Program-made: the position numbers and the translations under genes | NCBI RefSeq assembly: GCF_006716565.1 | Contig: NZ_VFPG01000001.1 | Coordinates: 124,001 to 188,000 of the forward strand | From: Nocardia bhagyanarayanae | Lineage (GTDB): Bacteria > Actinomycetota > Actinomycetes > Mycobacteriales > Mycobacteriaceae | Direction: 5' to 3' | DNA length: 64,000 nucleotides | The notes under the pieces: model-generated | Database searches by the model: none | What the model was told of the DNA's origin: nothing | Seen by the model: the letters and a program-made list of their open reading frames with translations, nothing else | Shown: positions 44,439 through 54,087 of the stretch, in pieces | How positions within the stretch are numbered: position 1 is the first letter of the stretch | How the letters are laid out: each line of letters begins with the position of its first letter

Positions 44439-44912
44439 ATGAAGGAGATCATCGATTTCGTCCGAGGACTCGACGGAGTCCTGACACTCGAGCCACGCCC
44501 CGGCGACGGGTCACCCGAGATCAGCTGGGGCGACACCTTCTTCTACTACGCCCCCGACGGCGTCGTCCCCCGCACCCAGCCCTTCGCCACCATCGTGACC
44601 AAGGACTACCCCGACGACCAGACTTCGCGCTTGAACCGCCCCGACACCTTCCGCGTGAACTTCTTCGCCGGAAAGGAAGCCTTCACCGACCACCTCGGCC
44701 GCACACCCCGCGACCCCGCCCCGGACGACACCGACCCGAGCGCAACGGACACCCTCATCGCGCATCCGGTCTACGGGAAACAGGGCTGGCTGGCCGTGGT
44801 GAGCCCGGGTCCCCGCACGGAAACTACTGTCCTCGAACTGCTCCGAGCCGCCCACAACCTCGCCCGCTCCCGCTTCGACCGCCACGCCGGGAACGATCAG
44901 CCGACGGGGTGA
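44439..44912 (+). CDS. DUF6194-like protein
   Basis: A 157-residue cytosolic protein of the actinobacterial DUF6194 group: KEIIDFVRGLDGVLTL, PEISWGDTFFYYAPDG, FATIVTKDYP and FRVNFFAGKEAF. The function is unknown; the fold recalls the MmcQ/YjbR or DUF2470 type of small-molecule-binding protein. ATG 44439 fits the family start and a possible leaderless promoter; upstream in-frame ATGs at 44412 and 44433 exist. Divergent partner of the double-MerR gene. Confidence 0.75.
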   Translation: MKEIIDFVRGLDGVLTLEPRPGDGSPEISWGDTFFYYAPDGVVPRTQPFATIVTKDYPDDQTSRLNRPDTFRVNFFAGKEAFTDHLGRTPRDPAPDDTDPSATDTLIAHPVYGKQGWLAVVSPGPRTETTVLELLRAAHNLARSRFDRHAGNDQPTG

Positions 44913-45023
44913 TCGGCCTGCCGAACGCCACGACCGCGCTTCGGCACGGCCTTTACCACCGCGTTCCCGGGCTCGGTTCCGTGCGGTCCTTGCGGTGAGC
45001 CCCCGCGACCACCGTGCGGCCTG

Positions 45024-45245
45024 TCAACCCCTGAACCACCCTTTGACTACCGTCGATAGAGAAATGGATTCGACGGTAGTCAAAGGGCGGTTGCCCAAGA
45101 TCAAGTAGCCACCATATGACTCCCGCCGATTTCCGTAGCTCGGAGTGGTCACTTCGCGGCCTTGGTGCAGGCCGACGGCGAGGATGGCAGCGATCATGGC
45201 GGTCAGGGCGATGTGGACGAGGGGATCGTTTTGGAGCAGGGCCAT
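45024..45245 (-). CDS. Possible small membrane protein (73 aa)
   Basis: Tentative. The protein begins MALLQNDPLVHIALTAMIAA and has one hydrophobic segment (about 10-28), then a polar tail. AGGAG lies about 8 nt before ATG 45245, and the N-terminal half has plausible codon use. The last 20 codons run through the 18-bp inverted repeat, so the C-terminus may be fortuitous. I do not recognise the family. Confidence 0.4.
   Translation of the reverse strand: MALLQNDPLVHIALTAMIAAILAVGLHQGREVTTPSYGNRRESYGGYLILGNRPLTTVESISLSTVVKGWFRG
45039..45087. repeat. Perfect 18-bp inverted repeat / hairpin
   Basis: CCCTTTGACTACCGTCGA (45039-45056) and its exact complement (45070-45087) flank a 13-nt loop. After one mismatch two more G-C pairs extend it. 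There is no T-run on either side. It could be a terminator, a structured RNA or the end of a mobile element. Confidence 0.85.
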
Positions 45246-45493
45246 TTCGAGCTCTCCTGGACGTGCACGGCCACCCGGTGCAGAACGTGACCCGGGTGTT
45301 CGAGGGGAACCGTAGGCACCGGTCGTCAGTTCCACAGACCACGGTTCGAAGGCGAAATTTCAGGGGCACGCACGCCGATGCGATCCGAAGGTTCACGTGA
45401 TGGACGCGTGCGTTTCGAACTCCGTTCCCGTTCACATGGCAGTCATTCAGGAAGGGCGCGGCGCCGGGTCCGGTGGGGTGCGGCGGCCGTCGA

Positions 45494-45521
45494 CTGTTAG
45501 TTGCCACTCAGTTGCTAACAG
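45494..45521. promoter_or_regulatory. Dyad upstream of the 57-residue membrane protein
   Basis: CTGTTAG-N14-CTAACAG, perfect 7-bp arms, 63 nt before ATG 45585; possible operator. Confidence 0.35.
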
Positions 45522-45584
45522 TTCCGCCCTGGCCGACGACAAGCCTTGCGGCCGACCGCTACTCACTCGACAGGAGCAGGAACG

Positions 45585-45758
45585 ATGACGACCCGATCGG
45601 TGCGGCGCGCGGCGCCGATCCGCGCGATTGCCGCCCAATACGTCGCGGCGCTGATCGCGCTGGCGGCGACGGCCGTCTTCGGCTATCTGCTGCTGAATCC
45701 ACCGCAGCCAGCGGGCACGGCGGACGCACCTCGCTCGAGCGTCACCCAGCCGCACTGA
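45585..45758 (+). CDS. Small single-span membrane protein (57 aa)
   Basis: Basic N-terminus (MTTRSVRRAAPIRA), one transmembrane helix (about 18-38: YVAALIALAATAVFGYLLL) and a short polar tail. The family is unknown. A purine-rich ribosome site (AGGAGCAGGAA) precedes the ATG and supports translation. It stands alone upstream of a TetR gene. Confidence 0.6.
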   Translation: MTTRSVRRAAPIRAIAAQYVAALIALAATAVFGYLLLNPPQPAGTADAPRSSVTQPH

Positions 45759-45769
45759 CGCAATAACTA

Positions 45770-45777
45770 GACCGGTC
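45770..45777. promoter_or_regulatory. Candidate TetR operator core
   Basis: GACCGGTC, a perfect 8-bp palindrome preceded by TA, lies in the -35 region of the TetR gene at 45804. LmrA/YxaF-type regulators are known to use similar TAGACC-centred sites. Confidence 0.4.
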
Positions 45778-45791
45778 GTCATAGCTCGAGG

Positions 45792-45797
45792 TACCTT
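45792..45797 (+). promoter_or_regulatory. -10 box of the TetR-MBL operon
   Basis: TACCTT, 6 nt before GTG 45804; leaderless. Confidence 0.4.
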
Positions 45798-45803
45798 GGC
45801 CGG

Positions 45804-46367
45804 GTGCCTCCACGAACCGACTCGCGGCAGCGCTTCCTCGACGCCGCCGCCGATCTCTTCCACACCAAGGGCTATCACGCCACGGGCCTGAACCAGCTGG
45901 TCAGCGCGGGCGGCGCCCCGAAGGGCTCGCTGTACTTCCATTTCCCCGGCGGCAAAGAGCAACTCGCGGCCGAGGCGCTGACCCAATCCAGCGCGCGACT
46001 GAGCGACACGCTGCGCGCGATCCTCGCCGACGGCGACACCGACGCGGTCTTCGCCGCCTTGGCGCAAAACCTGGAGGACTCCGATTTCGAGCGCGGCTGC
46101 CCGCTGGCGACGGTCGCCTTGGACGCCGCCGCCGAGAGCGAATTGATCCGGCAGGCCTGCGTCGCCGGGTTCGACTCCTGGCGCGTGGCGATCCACGACT
46201 TCCTGCTGGACAAGGGCGTCGACGCCGAGCGCGCGGCCAACCTCTCGGTCGTCGCGCTGAGCATGCTCGAGGGCGGGCTACTGCTCGCCAAGACCCAGCG
46301 CGACATCGCCCCGCTGCGCACCGTCGCCGACCACCTCCGCACCACCCTCGAAAGGGAGCTGCCCTGA
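45804..46367 (+). CDS. TetR-family regulator, LmrA/YxaF type
   Basis: A 187-residue TetR protein. Helix-turn-helix at about 8-50 (ADLFHTKGYHATGLNQLVSA, PKGSLYFHFPGGKEQL) and the LmrA-like C-terminal domain with GCPLATVALDAA. It probably represses its own operon by the site at 45770. The stop overlaps the next ATG (TGATG), coupling it to the metallo-beta-lactamase-fold gene. Confidence 0.9.
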   Translation: MPPRTDSRQRFLDAAADLFHTKGYHATGLNQLVSAGGAPKGSLYFHFPGGKEQLAAEALTQSSARLSDTLRAILADGDTDAVFAALAQNLEDSDFERGCPLATVALDAAAESELIRQACVAGFDSWRVAIHDFLLDKGVDAERAANLSVVALSMLEGGLLLAKTQRDIAPLRTVADHLRTTLERELP

Positions 46368-47200
46368 TGCGCGTCCACCACCTCGACTGCGGCACCATGC
46401 GTCCCTTCGGCGGCACCCTGCTCGACGGCGCGCCCGGCCTGCTGCGCCGCGCCGAAATGGTCTGCCACTGCCTGCTTCTCGAACTCGACGACCGGCTCGT
46501 CCTGATCGAGACCGGAATGGGCGAGCAGAGCGTGCGCCGCCCCGACGAATGGCTCGGCCGCCGCTTCATCACGCTCACCCGGCCGGTGTTCGACATCGAG
46601 CGCACCGCGGTGCGGCAGGTCGAGGCGCTGGGTTTCCGCCGCGAGGACGTGCGCGACATCGTGCTCACCCACCTCGATCTGGACCACGCGGGCGGCCTCG
46701 CCGACTTCCCGCACGCCACCGTGCACGTCTACGACGAAGAGCTGCGCGCCTTCCAGGGCGCGCACACCGCCCAGGAGCGATTCCGTTACCGCGCGGCGCA
46801 ATTCGAGCACGGCCCGAAGTGGCAGTCCTATGCCGATCTCGGCGAGCCGTGGTTCGGCTTCGAGGCCGTGCGCGAACTGGCCGGGCTGCCGCCGAGCCTG
46901 CTGCTCGTGCCGCTGGCCGGACACACCCGCGGCCACGCGGGCGTCGCCGTCGACACCGGCGACGGCTGGCTGCTCGCCGCGGGCGACGCGTATTTCCATC
47001 CGGGCCAACTGGATCTGGCGCATCCGCACCAGCCACTCGGCGTGACGCTTTTCGAGCGCAGCGTCGAGACGCTCGGCGGCCCACGGCGCGAAAACCAGCA
47101 GCGCCTGCGCGATCTGCTCCGCGACCACGGCGACCAGGTGCGAATCTTCTCCGCGCACAACGCCGCCGAGCTGCGCGCCTGCCAAACCGTGCCCGCCTGA
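46367..47200 (+). CDS. Metallo-beta-lactamase-fold hydrolase
   Basis: A 277-residue MBL-fold enzyme. The dinuclear metal motif HxxxDH reads THLDLDHAGGL. Other ligands fit the His in PLAGHTRGHAGV, the Asp in LLAAGDAYFHPG and the C-terminal His in FSAHNAAE. It resembles N-acyl-homoserine lactonase/glyoxalase-II-like proteins; the substrate is unknown. It is translated together with the TetR gene, which suggests a detoxifying role induced by its substrate (inference). Confidence 0.85.
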   Translation: MRVHHLDCGTMRPFGGTLLDGAPGLLRRAEMVCHCLLLELDDRLVLIETGMGEQSVRRPDEWLGRRFITLTRPVFDIERTAVRQVEALGFRREDVRDIVLTHLDLDHAGGLADFPHATVHVYDEELRAFQGAHTAQERFRYRAAQFEHGPKWQSYADLGEPWFGFEAVRELAGLPPSLLLVPLAGHTRGHAGVAVDTGDGWLLAAGDAYFHPGQLDLAHPHQPLGVTLFERSVETLGGPRRENQQRLRDLLRDHGDQVRIFSAHNAAELRACQTVPA

Positions 47201-47217
47201 AACTCTTGACCGCTCAA

Positions 47218-47260
47218 CCCTTCCCGGTTAACTTACAAATTGCAAGTTAAACGGGAAGGG
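47218..47260. promoter_or_regulatory. 43-bp palindrome over promoter and ribosome site of the HpnE-like gene
   Basis: Arms CCCTTCCCGGTTAACTT (47218-47234) and AAGTTAAACGGGAAGGG (47244-47260) match at 16 of 17 positions around a 9-nt loop. The -35/-10 pair TTGACC (47206-47211) / TTAACT (47228-47233) overlaps the left arm. The Shine-Dalgarno GGGAAGGG is the end of the right arm. An inner dyad CTTACAA-A-TTGCAAG sits at the centre. Confidence 0.65.
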
Positions 47261-47267
47261 TACGGCC

Positions 47268-48629
47268 ATGGACGATCCCCGGCGGTATGTGGTCATCGGC
47301 GGCGGACTGGCGGGGCTCGCGTCCGCGGTCTGGCTCGCCGAAGCGGGTAAACAAGTCACGCTCCTGGAGCGCCGCGGACGGCTCGGCGGACGCACCCACG
47401 CCATGCGAGTCGACGCCGTAGACGATCCGCCCGACAACGGTCAGCACGTCATCGCCAGCGGCTACGAGCACCTGTTCCGCTACCTCACCAGCGTCGGCAC
47501 CCGCGAACACGTCGCCTTCCCGCACCGCGCCACCCTCCGGTGGCCGGACGGGCGCTCGACGAGCATGTCCACCAAGGGATTCGGCGCGCTGCGCACCTTC
47601 CTCGGCGCGCATCCCGACGCGAGCGTGCCGGACCGGCTGCGCGCGGCCCGCGCCACGATGCGGCTCGGGTGGCAATGTCTGCGCCAGCCCGCCGATCTCG
47701 CCGACCTCACCACCGAGCAGTGGTTCCAGCGGGTCGGCATGCCCGCCAAAGCTCGTGAGGCGCTGTGGGATTGGCTCGCGCTCGGCATCGCCGCCGAGCC
47801 CGTGCAGCGCGAGTCGGCCAAGGTGTTCGCCGATGTCATGGCGACCGGCATCCGGCTGGGCGTCCGGCACCGGCGGCCGGTCACCATCGGCTACCCGACG
47901 ACCGACCTCGACACGCTGTTCGTCACCGGGGCGCAGCGCGTTTTCGAGCGGCACGGGGTCGAGGTCGGATACCGGGCCATCGCCCGGCGCATCCAGATCG
48001 CCGACGGCAAGGTGACCGGCGTCGCGCTGGCCGACGGCTCGGTGCTGCCCGCCGACGCGGTGGTCTGCGCCGTGCCCAACTCCGCGATCGGCGGCCTGCT
48101 CGACGACCTGCCCGAGCACGCCGAAATCTACGCGGCGGCGGACAAACTCGGCTACACGCCGATCGTCAGCACCAACCTGTACCTGGACCGCCCGCTGGGC
48201 ACCGCGGCCGAGTTCGAGGCGCTGATCGGCGGCACCGGCGTCATCGACGAGGTCTTCGACCGCCAGCTGATGACCGGTCGGAACACCGACAAGGCCTGGC
48301 TGTACTGCCTGACCACCAGCGGCGCCTACGAGCAGATCCACAAGTCCAACGACGCGATCGTCGCCGAACAGCTCGACCTGCTGCGCCGCTACTACCCGGC
48401 GGCCGCCGCGGCCCGCGTCGTGCAGGCCCACGTGGTGCGCATGCCGAGGGCGACGTTCTCGCAGGTGCTCGGCACGCACGCACTGCGACCGGCCCAACGC
48501 ACCTCGATCCCCACGCTGGTGCTCGCGGGCGACTGGACCGCCACCGACTGGTCGGCGACGATGGAGAGCGCTGTGCAGAGTGCGGCGAAGGCAGTTGATC
48601 TCTTGCTTGCGCTACCGTCTGTGCCGTGA
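47268..48629 (+). CDS. HpnE-like FAD-dependent amine oxidase/desaturase family protein
   Basis: A 453-residue flavoprotein of the phytoene desaturase/HpnE type. The FAD motif YVVIGGGLAGLASAVWLAEAG is at about 7-27, followed by RRGRLGGRTHAM and the C-terminal GDWTATDWSATMESAV. HpnE oxidises presqualene-derived intermediates on the way to squalene, but HpnC/HpnD genes are not nearby, so a general isoprenoid or lipid role is safer. ATG 47268 has GGGAAGGG upstream inside a palindrome. The stop overlaps the next gene, a TetR, by GTGA. Confidence 0.82.
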   Translation: MDDPRRYVVIGGGLAGLASAVWLAEAGKQVTLLERRGRLGGRTHAMRVDAVDDPPDNGQHVIASGYEHLFRYLTSVGTREHVAFPHRATLRWPDGRSTSMSTKGFGALRTFLGAHPDASVPDRLRAARATMRLGWQCLRQPADLADLTTEQWFQRVGMPAKAREALWDWLALGIAAEPVQRESAKVFADVMATGIRLGVRHRRPVTIGYPTTDLDTLFVTGAQRVFERHGVEVGYRAIARRIQIADGKVTGVALADGSVLPADAVVCAVPNSAIGGLLDDLPEHAEIYAAADKLGYTPIVSTNLYLDRPLGTAAEFEALIGGTGVIDEVFDRQLMTGRNTDKAWLYCLTTSGAYEQIHKSNDAIVAEQLDLLRRYYPAAAAARVVQAHVVRMPRATFSQVLGTHALRPAQRTSIPTLVLAGDWTATDWSATMESAVQSAAKAVDLLLALPSVP

Positions 48630-49249
48630 CCACGGAGCGAGCCTCCCGCGCCCCCAAGCGGCGCATGTCCGCCGCCGATCGCCGCAACCAACTGCTGGAC
48701 GTCGCCCGCGACATCGCCGTCGCCGAGGGGTTCGGCGCGGTCGGCATCGAGCGTGTCGCCCGCACCGCCGACGTCGCGCGGGCGCTGGTCTATCAACAGT
48801 TCACCGATCTACCCGGGCTGATGTCGGCGCTGCTCGACCGGGAGACCGCGATCGCGCTGGCCGGCGTGCGCAGCGTGGACTGGATCGGCACCGGCGACGA
48901 CGTCGACCAGGTCGGCCGCGGCGTGCTCGCCTACCTGCACGCCGCGCCGACCAGCTGGCGGATCATGCTCAGCCCGCCCGAAGGCGGCCCGCCCGAGCTG
49001 CGCGAACGGCTGGAGACGGGTCGCGCCTACGCGCGGGCGATCGGCGCGCGACACCTCTCCCGGTACGCCGGGGTCACCATCGATCCGAACGGCGCGACGG
49101 AACGGATCATGCTGGCCGCCGTCGAGGAACTGGCTCGGCTGCACCTGACCGACCCCGCCGCGTATCCGGACGAAGTCGTACTGCGCTACTTGCGCTCACT
49201 CGTGGACTGGGCCGTCGGCGTCGAGACGGGAGCGCTCGACGGCGCCTGA
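48626..49249 (+). CDS. TetR-family regulator, likely autoregulator of the HpnE-like operon
   Basis: A 207-residue TetR protein. DNA-binding domain at about 15-62 (LLDVARDIAVAEGFGAVGIERVA, ARALVYQQF) and a large ligand domain. GTG 48626 overlaps the flavoprotein stop (GTGA), so it is co-translated. It probably represses the operon at the palindrome 47218-47260. It converges with glpD. Confidence 0.88.
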   Translation: MTTERASRAPKRRMSAADRRNQLLDVARDIAVAEGFGAVGIERVARTADVARALVYQQFTDLPGLMSALLDRETAIALAGVRSVDWIGTGDDVDQVGRGVLAYLHAAPTSWRIMLSPPEGGPPELRERLETGRAYARAIGARHLSRYAGVTIDPNGATERIMLAAVEELARLHLTDPAAYPDEVVLRYLRSLVDWAVGVETGALDGA

Positions 49250-49277
49250 ACCTTCCTCGGGGCCACACGACCGGGGC

Positions 49278-51011
49278 TCAGCTGTCGGAGGGCACCGGCT
49301 CCAGGATCTGCGGACGCGGTTCCGGGGCGGCGATTCGCAGCGCGTCGGCCGAGGCGTCGTCGGGCTGGGTCTGCGACCGGATCTCGGCCTGGACCCGCGC
49401 CTGATAGGTGCGGATCTCACGGTCGATCTCCGCCTCGTCCCAGCCGAGTACCGGCGCGACCAGCCGCGCCACCTGTTCGGCGCAGTGCGCGCCGCGGTGC
49501 GAGTACTCGATGGAGATCCTGGTGCGGCGGGCCAGAATGTCGTCCAGGTGCAGCGCGCCCTCGGCCGCCGCCGCGTACACGGCCTCCACCTGGAGATACG
49601 AAGGCGCCTCGGTGATCGGCTGCAACAGCTCCGGCTTGCCCTCGGCCAGCGCCATCACCTCGTCGATCAGCGACCCGTAGCGATCGAGCAGATGCTTGAC
49701 CCGGTACGGGTGGATGCCGTATGCCTCGGCCAGCTGCACGGTCTGATTGACCAGCGCGAAGTAGCCATCCGCGCCGAGCAGCGGCACCTTCTCCGTGATC
49801 GACGGCGAGACCCTGGCCGGAATGTCCTGCGCCGCTTCGTCCACCGCGTCGTAGGCCATCACGCGGTAGGTGGTGTACTTGCCGCCCGCGATCGCGACCA
49901 GCCCCGGCGCGATCCGGGCCACCGCGTGCTCCCGCGAGAGCTTGGAGGTGGAATCGCTTTCGCCCGCGAGCAGCGGCCGCAGTCCCGCGTAGACGCCGGT
50001 GATGTCGTCGCTGGTCAGCGGGATGACGAGCACCTGGTTCACCCGGTCGAGCAGGTAGTCGATGTCCGCCTTGGTGGCGGCCGGGTGCGCCAGGTCCAGA
50101 TTCCAGTCGGTGTCGGTGGTGCCGATGATCCAGAACGCGCCCCACGGGATGACGAACAACACCGAGGTGGCCGTGCGCAGGATGATCGCGGCATCGCTGA
50201 CGATGCGGTCGCGCGGCACCACGACGTGTACGCCCTTGGAAGCGCGCACATGGAACCGGCCGCGATTGTGCGAGAGGGCTTGGACTTCGTCGGTCCACAC
50301 GCCGGTCGCGTTGATCACCACGTGCCCCCGCGCCTCGCCGGAACGCCCGTCCTCGCTGTCCCGGATCCGCACGCCGACGATCCGATCCGACTCCCGGAGG
50401 AACCCGACGACCTGCGTGGAGGTGCGGATCACCGCGCCGTAGTGCGCGGCCGTGCGCGCGACCGTCATGGTGTGGCGGGCGTCGTCGACGACCGTGTCGT
50501 AATAGCTGACGCCGCCGATCAGCGAATCGCGCCGCAGCCCGGGCGCCAACCGCAGCGCACCCGCCCGTGACAGATGCCGCTGTCCGGGAACGGATTTCGC
50601 GCCACCCATGGTGTCGTAGAGCACCAGACCCGCCGCCACGTACGGCCGTTCCCAGCCGCGGTGGGTCAGCGGGTACAGAAAGCGCAGCGGCTTCACCAGG
50701 TGCGGCGACAGCGTGGCCAGCGCCAGTTCCCGCTCCTTCAGCGCCTCGCGCACCAGTCCGAACTCCAGCTGCTCCAGATACCGCAGCCCGCCGTGGAACA
50801 TCTTCGACGACCGGCTCGACGTGCCGGAGGCCAGATCACGCGCCTCGACCAGCGCGACCGAGAGACCGCGGGTCGCCGCGTCGAGCGCGATACCGGCGCC
50901 GACCACCCCGCCGCCGATGACCACCACGTCGAAATGTTCCTTGCCCAACCGCTCCCAGGCCGCACGGCGCTGCTCTGGACCGAGGAACTGCGATTCCGGT
51001 TTCATGGTCAT
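49278..51011 (-). CDS. glpD: GlpD, FAD-dependent glycerol-3-phosphate dehydrogenase
   Basis: A 577-residue membrane-associated enzyme that oxidises sn-glycerol-3-phosphate to dihydroxyacetone phosphate with electrons to the quinone pool. FAD motif VVVIGGGVVGAGIALDAATRG at about 29-49, SSRSSKMFHGGLRYLEQ and TGVYAGLRPLLAG are typical. A C-terminal helical domain follows. It corresponds to glpD2 (Rv3302c). GGAGGAG lies 6 nt before the ATG. It is divergent from glpK, its pathway partner. Confidence 0.95.
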   Translation of the reverse strand: MTMKPESQFLGPEQRRAAWERLGKEHFDVVVIGGGVVGAGIALDAATRGLSVALVEARDLASGTSSRSSKMFHGGLRYLEQLEFGLVREALKERELALATLSPHLVKPLRFLYPLTHRGWERPYVAAGLVLYDTMGGAKSVPGQRHLSRAGALRLAPGLRRDSLIGGVSYYDTVVDDARHTMTVARTAAHYGAVIRTSTQVVGFLRESDRIVGVRIRDSEDGRSGEARGHVVINATGVWTDEVQALSHNRGRFHVRASKGVHVVVPRDRIVSDAAIILRTATSVLFVIPWGAFWIIGTTDTDWNLDLAHPAATKADIDYLLDRVNQVLVIPLTSDDITGVYAGLRPLLAGESDSTSKLSREHAVARIAPGLVAIAGGKYTTYRVMAYDAVDEAAQDIPARVSPSITEKVPLLGADGYFALVNQTVQLAEAYGIHPYRVKHLLDRYGSLIDEVMALAEGKPELLQPITEAPSYLQVEAVYAAAAEGALHLDDILARRTRISIEYSHRGAHCAEQVARLVAPVLGWDEAEIDREIRTYQARVQAEIRSQTQPDDASADALRIAAPEPRPQILEPVPSDS

Positions 51012-51146
51012 GCTCGACTCCTCCAGCCGACGCGCCTGCGTCGGACGTCGCGGGTCTTCACGGGCACAGATCGAGCTGTTCTCGTACAGGCTATGCGAAT
51101 CGCCGCACCGGCGCCGGTCGGCACGTGGTCCGTGTGTCTTTTAGAA

Positions 51147-51160
51147 CTACTCGCCGGTAA
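51147..51160. promoter_or_regulatory. Weak match to the CTACT-N4-RGTAG palindrome
   Basis: CTACTCGCCGGTAA between glpD and glpK matches the lipid-gene palindrome at all but the last base. It lies 136 bp from glpD and about 140 bp from glpK, so its role is uncertain. Confidence 0.3.
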
Positions 51161-51290
51161 CCAGTCAGCATAACGGGCGCAGCCGGACGAAGTGCGCCCA
51201 CAGCCGCGCACGGCCGGAGCGCAGGCGGAGGTACGCCTAGTCGGCGGGCGGGCATGTCGCGATGTGATACCGAGCGCGAGGGACGTTTAG

Positions 51291-51296
51291 TAGCCT
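51291..51296 (+). promoter_or_regulatory. -10 box of glpK
   Basis: TAGCCT, 6 nt before ATG 51303; leaderless. Confidence 0.5.
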
Positions 51297-51302
51297 GCTG
51301 CA

Positions 51303-52802
<1,500 letters not shown>

Positions 52803-52809
52803 GCGCGCG

Positions 52810-53988
52810 TCATCCGGCGTGCGCCGCGGCCAGCCGGGCGACGGCCTCCTCGAGCACCGCCGCTTCGGACGTGGTGAAGCACATGCGCATCGAATTGCGG
52901 TAGCCGTTCTCGACCGCGAACGCGGCGCCCGGCACATAAGCGACGCCCGCCTCCAGCGCGCGCGGCAGCAATTGCCGGGTGTCGGTGCCGTCGGTGAAAT
53001 CGGCCCAGACGAACATGCCGCCCGCGGCGTCGGTGCAGACGACGCGGTCGCCGAAACCGGTGCGCACCGCGTGCACCAGCGCCTTGGCCCGCTCGCCGTA
53101 GACGCCGCGGACGTGGTCCACGTGCGTGGTGAGCCAGTCCCGGTCCGCGAGCAGGTCGGCCGCGATCTGCTGGGTGAGCGCCGAACCGCACAGGTCCGCG
53201 CCCTGTTTCAGCAATTCCACCGCCCGGCACACCGCGTCGGGCGCGACCATCCAGCCGACCCGCAGGCTCGGGGACAGGATCTTGGATGCGCTGGAGAGCC
53301 GAATCACGTTGGGCGAGTACGTCGCGACCGGTTCCGGGGCGGGCCGGTCGAACCAGAGCTCGCCGTACGGGTCGTCCTCGATCACCCAGAAGCCTTGCGC
53401 CGCAGCAAGTTCCGCGAGTTCACGGCGGCGCGCGGTACTCATGGTCACCCCGCCCGGATTGTGGAAGTTGCTGACCGTGTGCACCACCGCGGGCCGCTCG
53501 CCGCGCGCGAGCAGGTCGCGCAGCACGTCGACGCGCATGCCCTCGCCGTCCAGCGGCACGGCGACGATGCGCGCTCCGGCCGCGCGGAACACCTGGAGCG
53601 CGCCGACGTACGCCGGGTCCTCGACGACAACCAGCGCACCCGGGTCGAGCAGGACCTCGGCGAGCAGCGACAGCGCCTGCTGCGAGCCGTGCGTCACGAA
53701 CACCTCGTCGATCGGCACGCGACGCCCGAGCCGGGCGGACTCGCGCTCGGCGAGCACGTCGCGCAACGGCGCCCAACCGGGCGATTCGGTGTATTGCAGG
53801 CAGCCGGGTCCATTCAGCGCCGCCTCGGCCGCGGCCGCGATGCGCTCACGCGGCATCAGCTCGGCGTCCGGCAAGCCACCCGCGAGGCTGATCACCTCGG
53901 CCCGCGCGGTGAGCTTGAGCAGGTCACGAATCGCCGAGCTCTTCAGTCCGCCGAGCTTGGCTGCCAGCGGTGGAACAGTCGGCGACAT
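52810..53988 (-). CDS. PLP-dependent aminotransferase (class I/II, aminoadipate aminotransferase-like)
   Basis: A 392-residue fold-type I aminotransferase without the GntR-type domain of MocR proteins. Markers: SLAGGLPDAELMP, THGSQQALSLLAEV, VSNFHNPGGVTM, IEDDPYGELWF and the PLP lysine Lys236 in SSASKILSPSLRVGW. The pattern is that of LysN/aminoadipate or aromatic and branched-chain aminotransferases. ATG 53988 has GGGAGG 5 nt upstream; a longer start lacks this. It converges on glpK with a 7-nt gap. Aminoadipate from Lat/Pcd is a conceivable substrate. Confidence 0.85.
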   Translation of the reverse strand: MSPTVPPLAAKLGGLKSSAIRDLLKLTARAEVISLAGGLPDAELMPRERIAAAAEAALNGPGCLQYTESPGWAPLRDVLAERESARLGRRVPIDEVFVTHGSQQALSLLAEVLLDPGALVVVEDPAYVGALQVFRAAGARIVAVPLDGEGMRVDVLRDLLARGERPAVVHTVSNFHNPGGVTMSTARRRELAELAAAQGFWVIEDDPYGELWFDRPAPEPVATYSPNVIRLSSASKILSPSLRVGWMVAPDAVCRAVELLKQGADLCGSALTQQIAADLLADRDWLTTHVDHVRGVYGERAKALVHAVRTGFGDRVVCTDAAGGMFVWADFTDGTDTRQLLPRALEAGVAYVPGAAFAVENGYRNSMRMCFTTSEAAVLEEAVARLAAAHAG

Positions 53989-54063
53989 GGAAACCTCCCA
54001 GGGGAACGCCACGGTACGCGTCATCCCACTGTGTCACACCGCTACCAGAATATGAAATTCCAA

Positions 54064-54078
54064 TCTCATATCATGAGA
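54064..54078. promoter_or_regulatory. 15-bp palindrome between DUF8176 and aminotransferase genes
   Basis: TCTCAT-ATC-ATGAGA, perfect 6-bp arms in an AT-rich pocket that also contains ATATGA-N10-TCATAT. It lies 76 bp upstream of the aminotransferase start; possible operator. Confidence 0.35.
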
Positions 54079-54087
54079 CGCGCTGGT

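Larger units (their letters stand above)
44913..45584. other. Gene-poor region of 670 nt with inverted repeats
   Basis: Apart from one possible small gene at 45024-45245, I see no gene. It contains a perfect 18-bp inverted repeat (45039-45087) and a smaller dyad (45494-45521). Base composition is somewhat less GC-rich than in the flanking genes. Confidence 0.6.

Noticed and set aside
44953..45507. A 184-codon minus-strand frame in the gene-poor region
   Set aside because: No domain likeness and no ribosome site; it crosses both inverted repeats.
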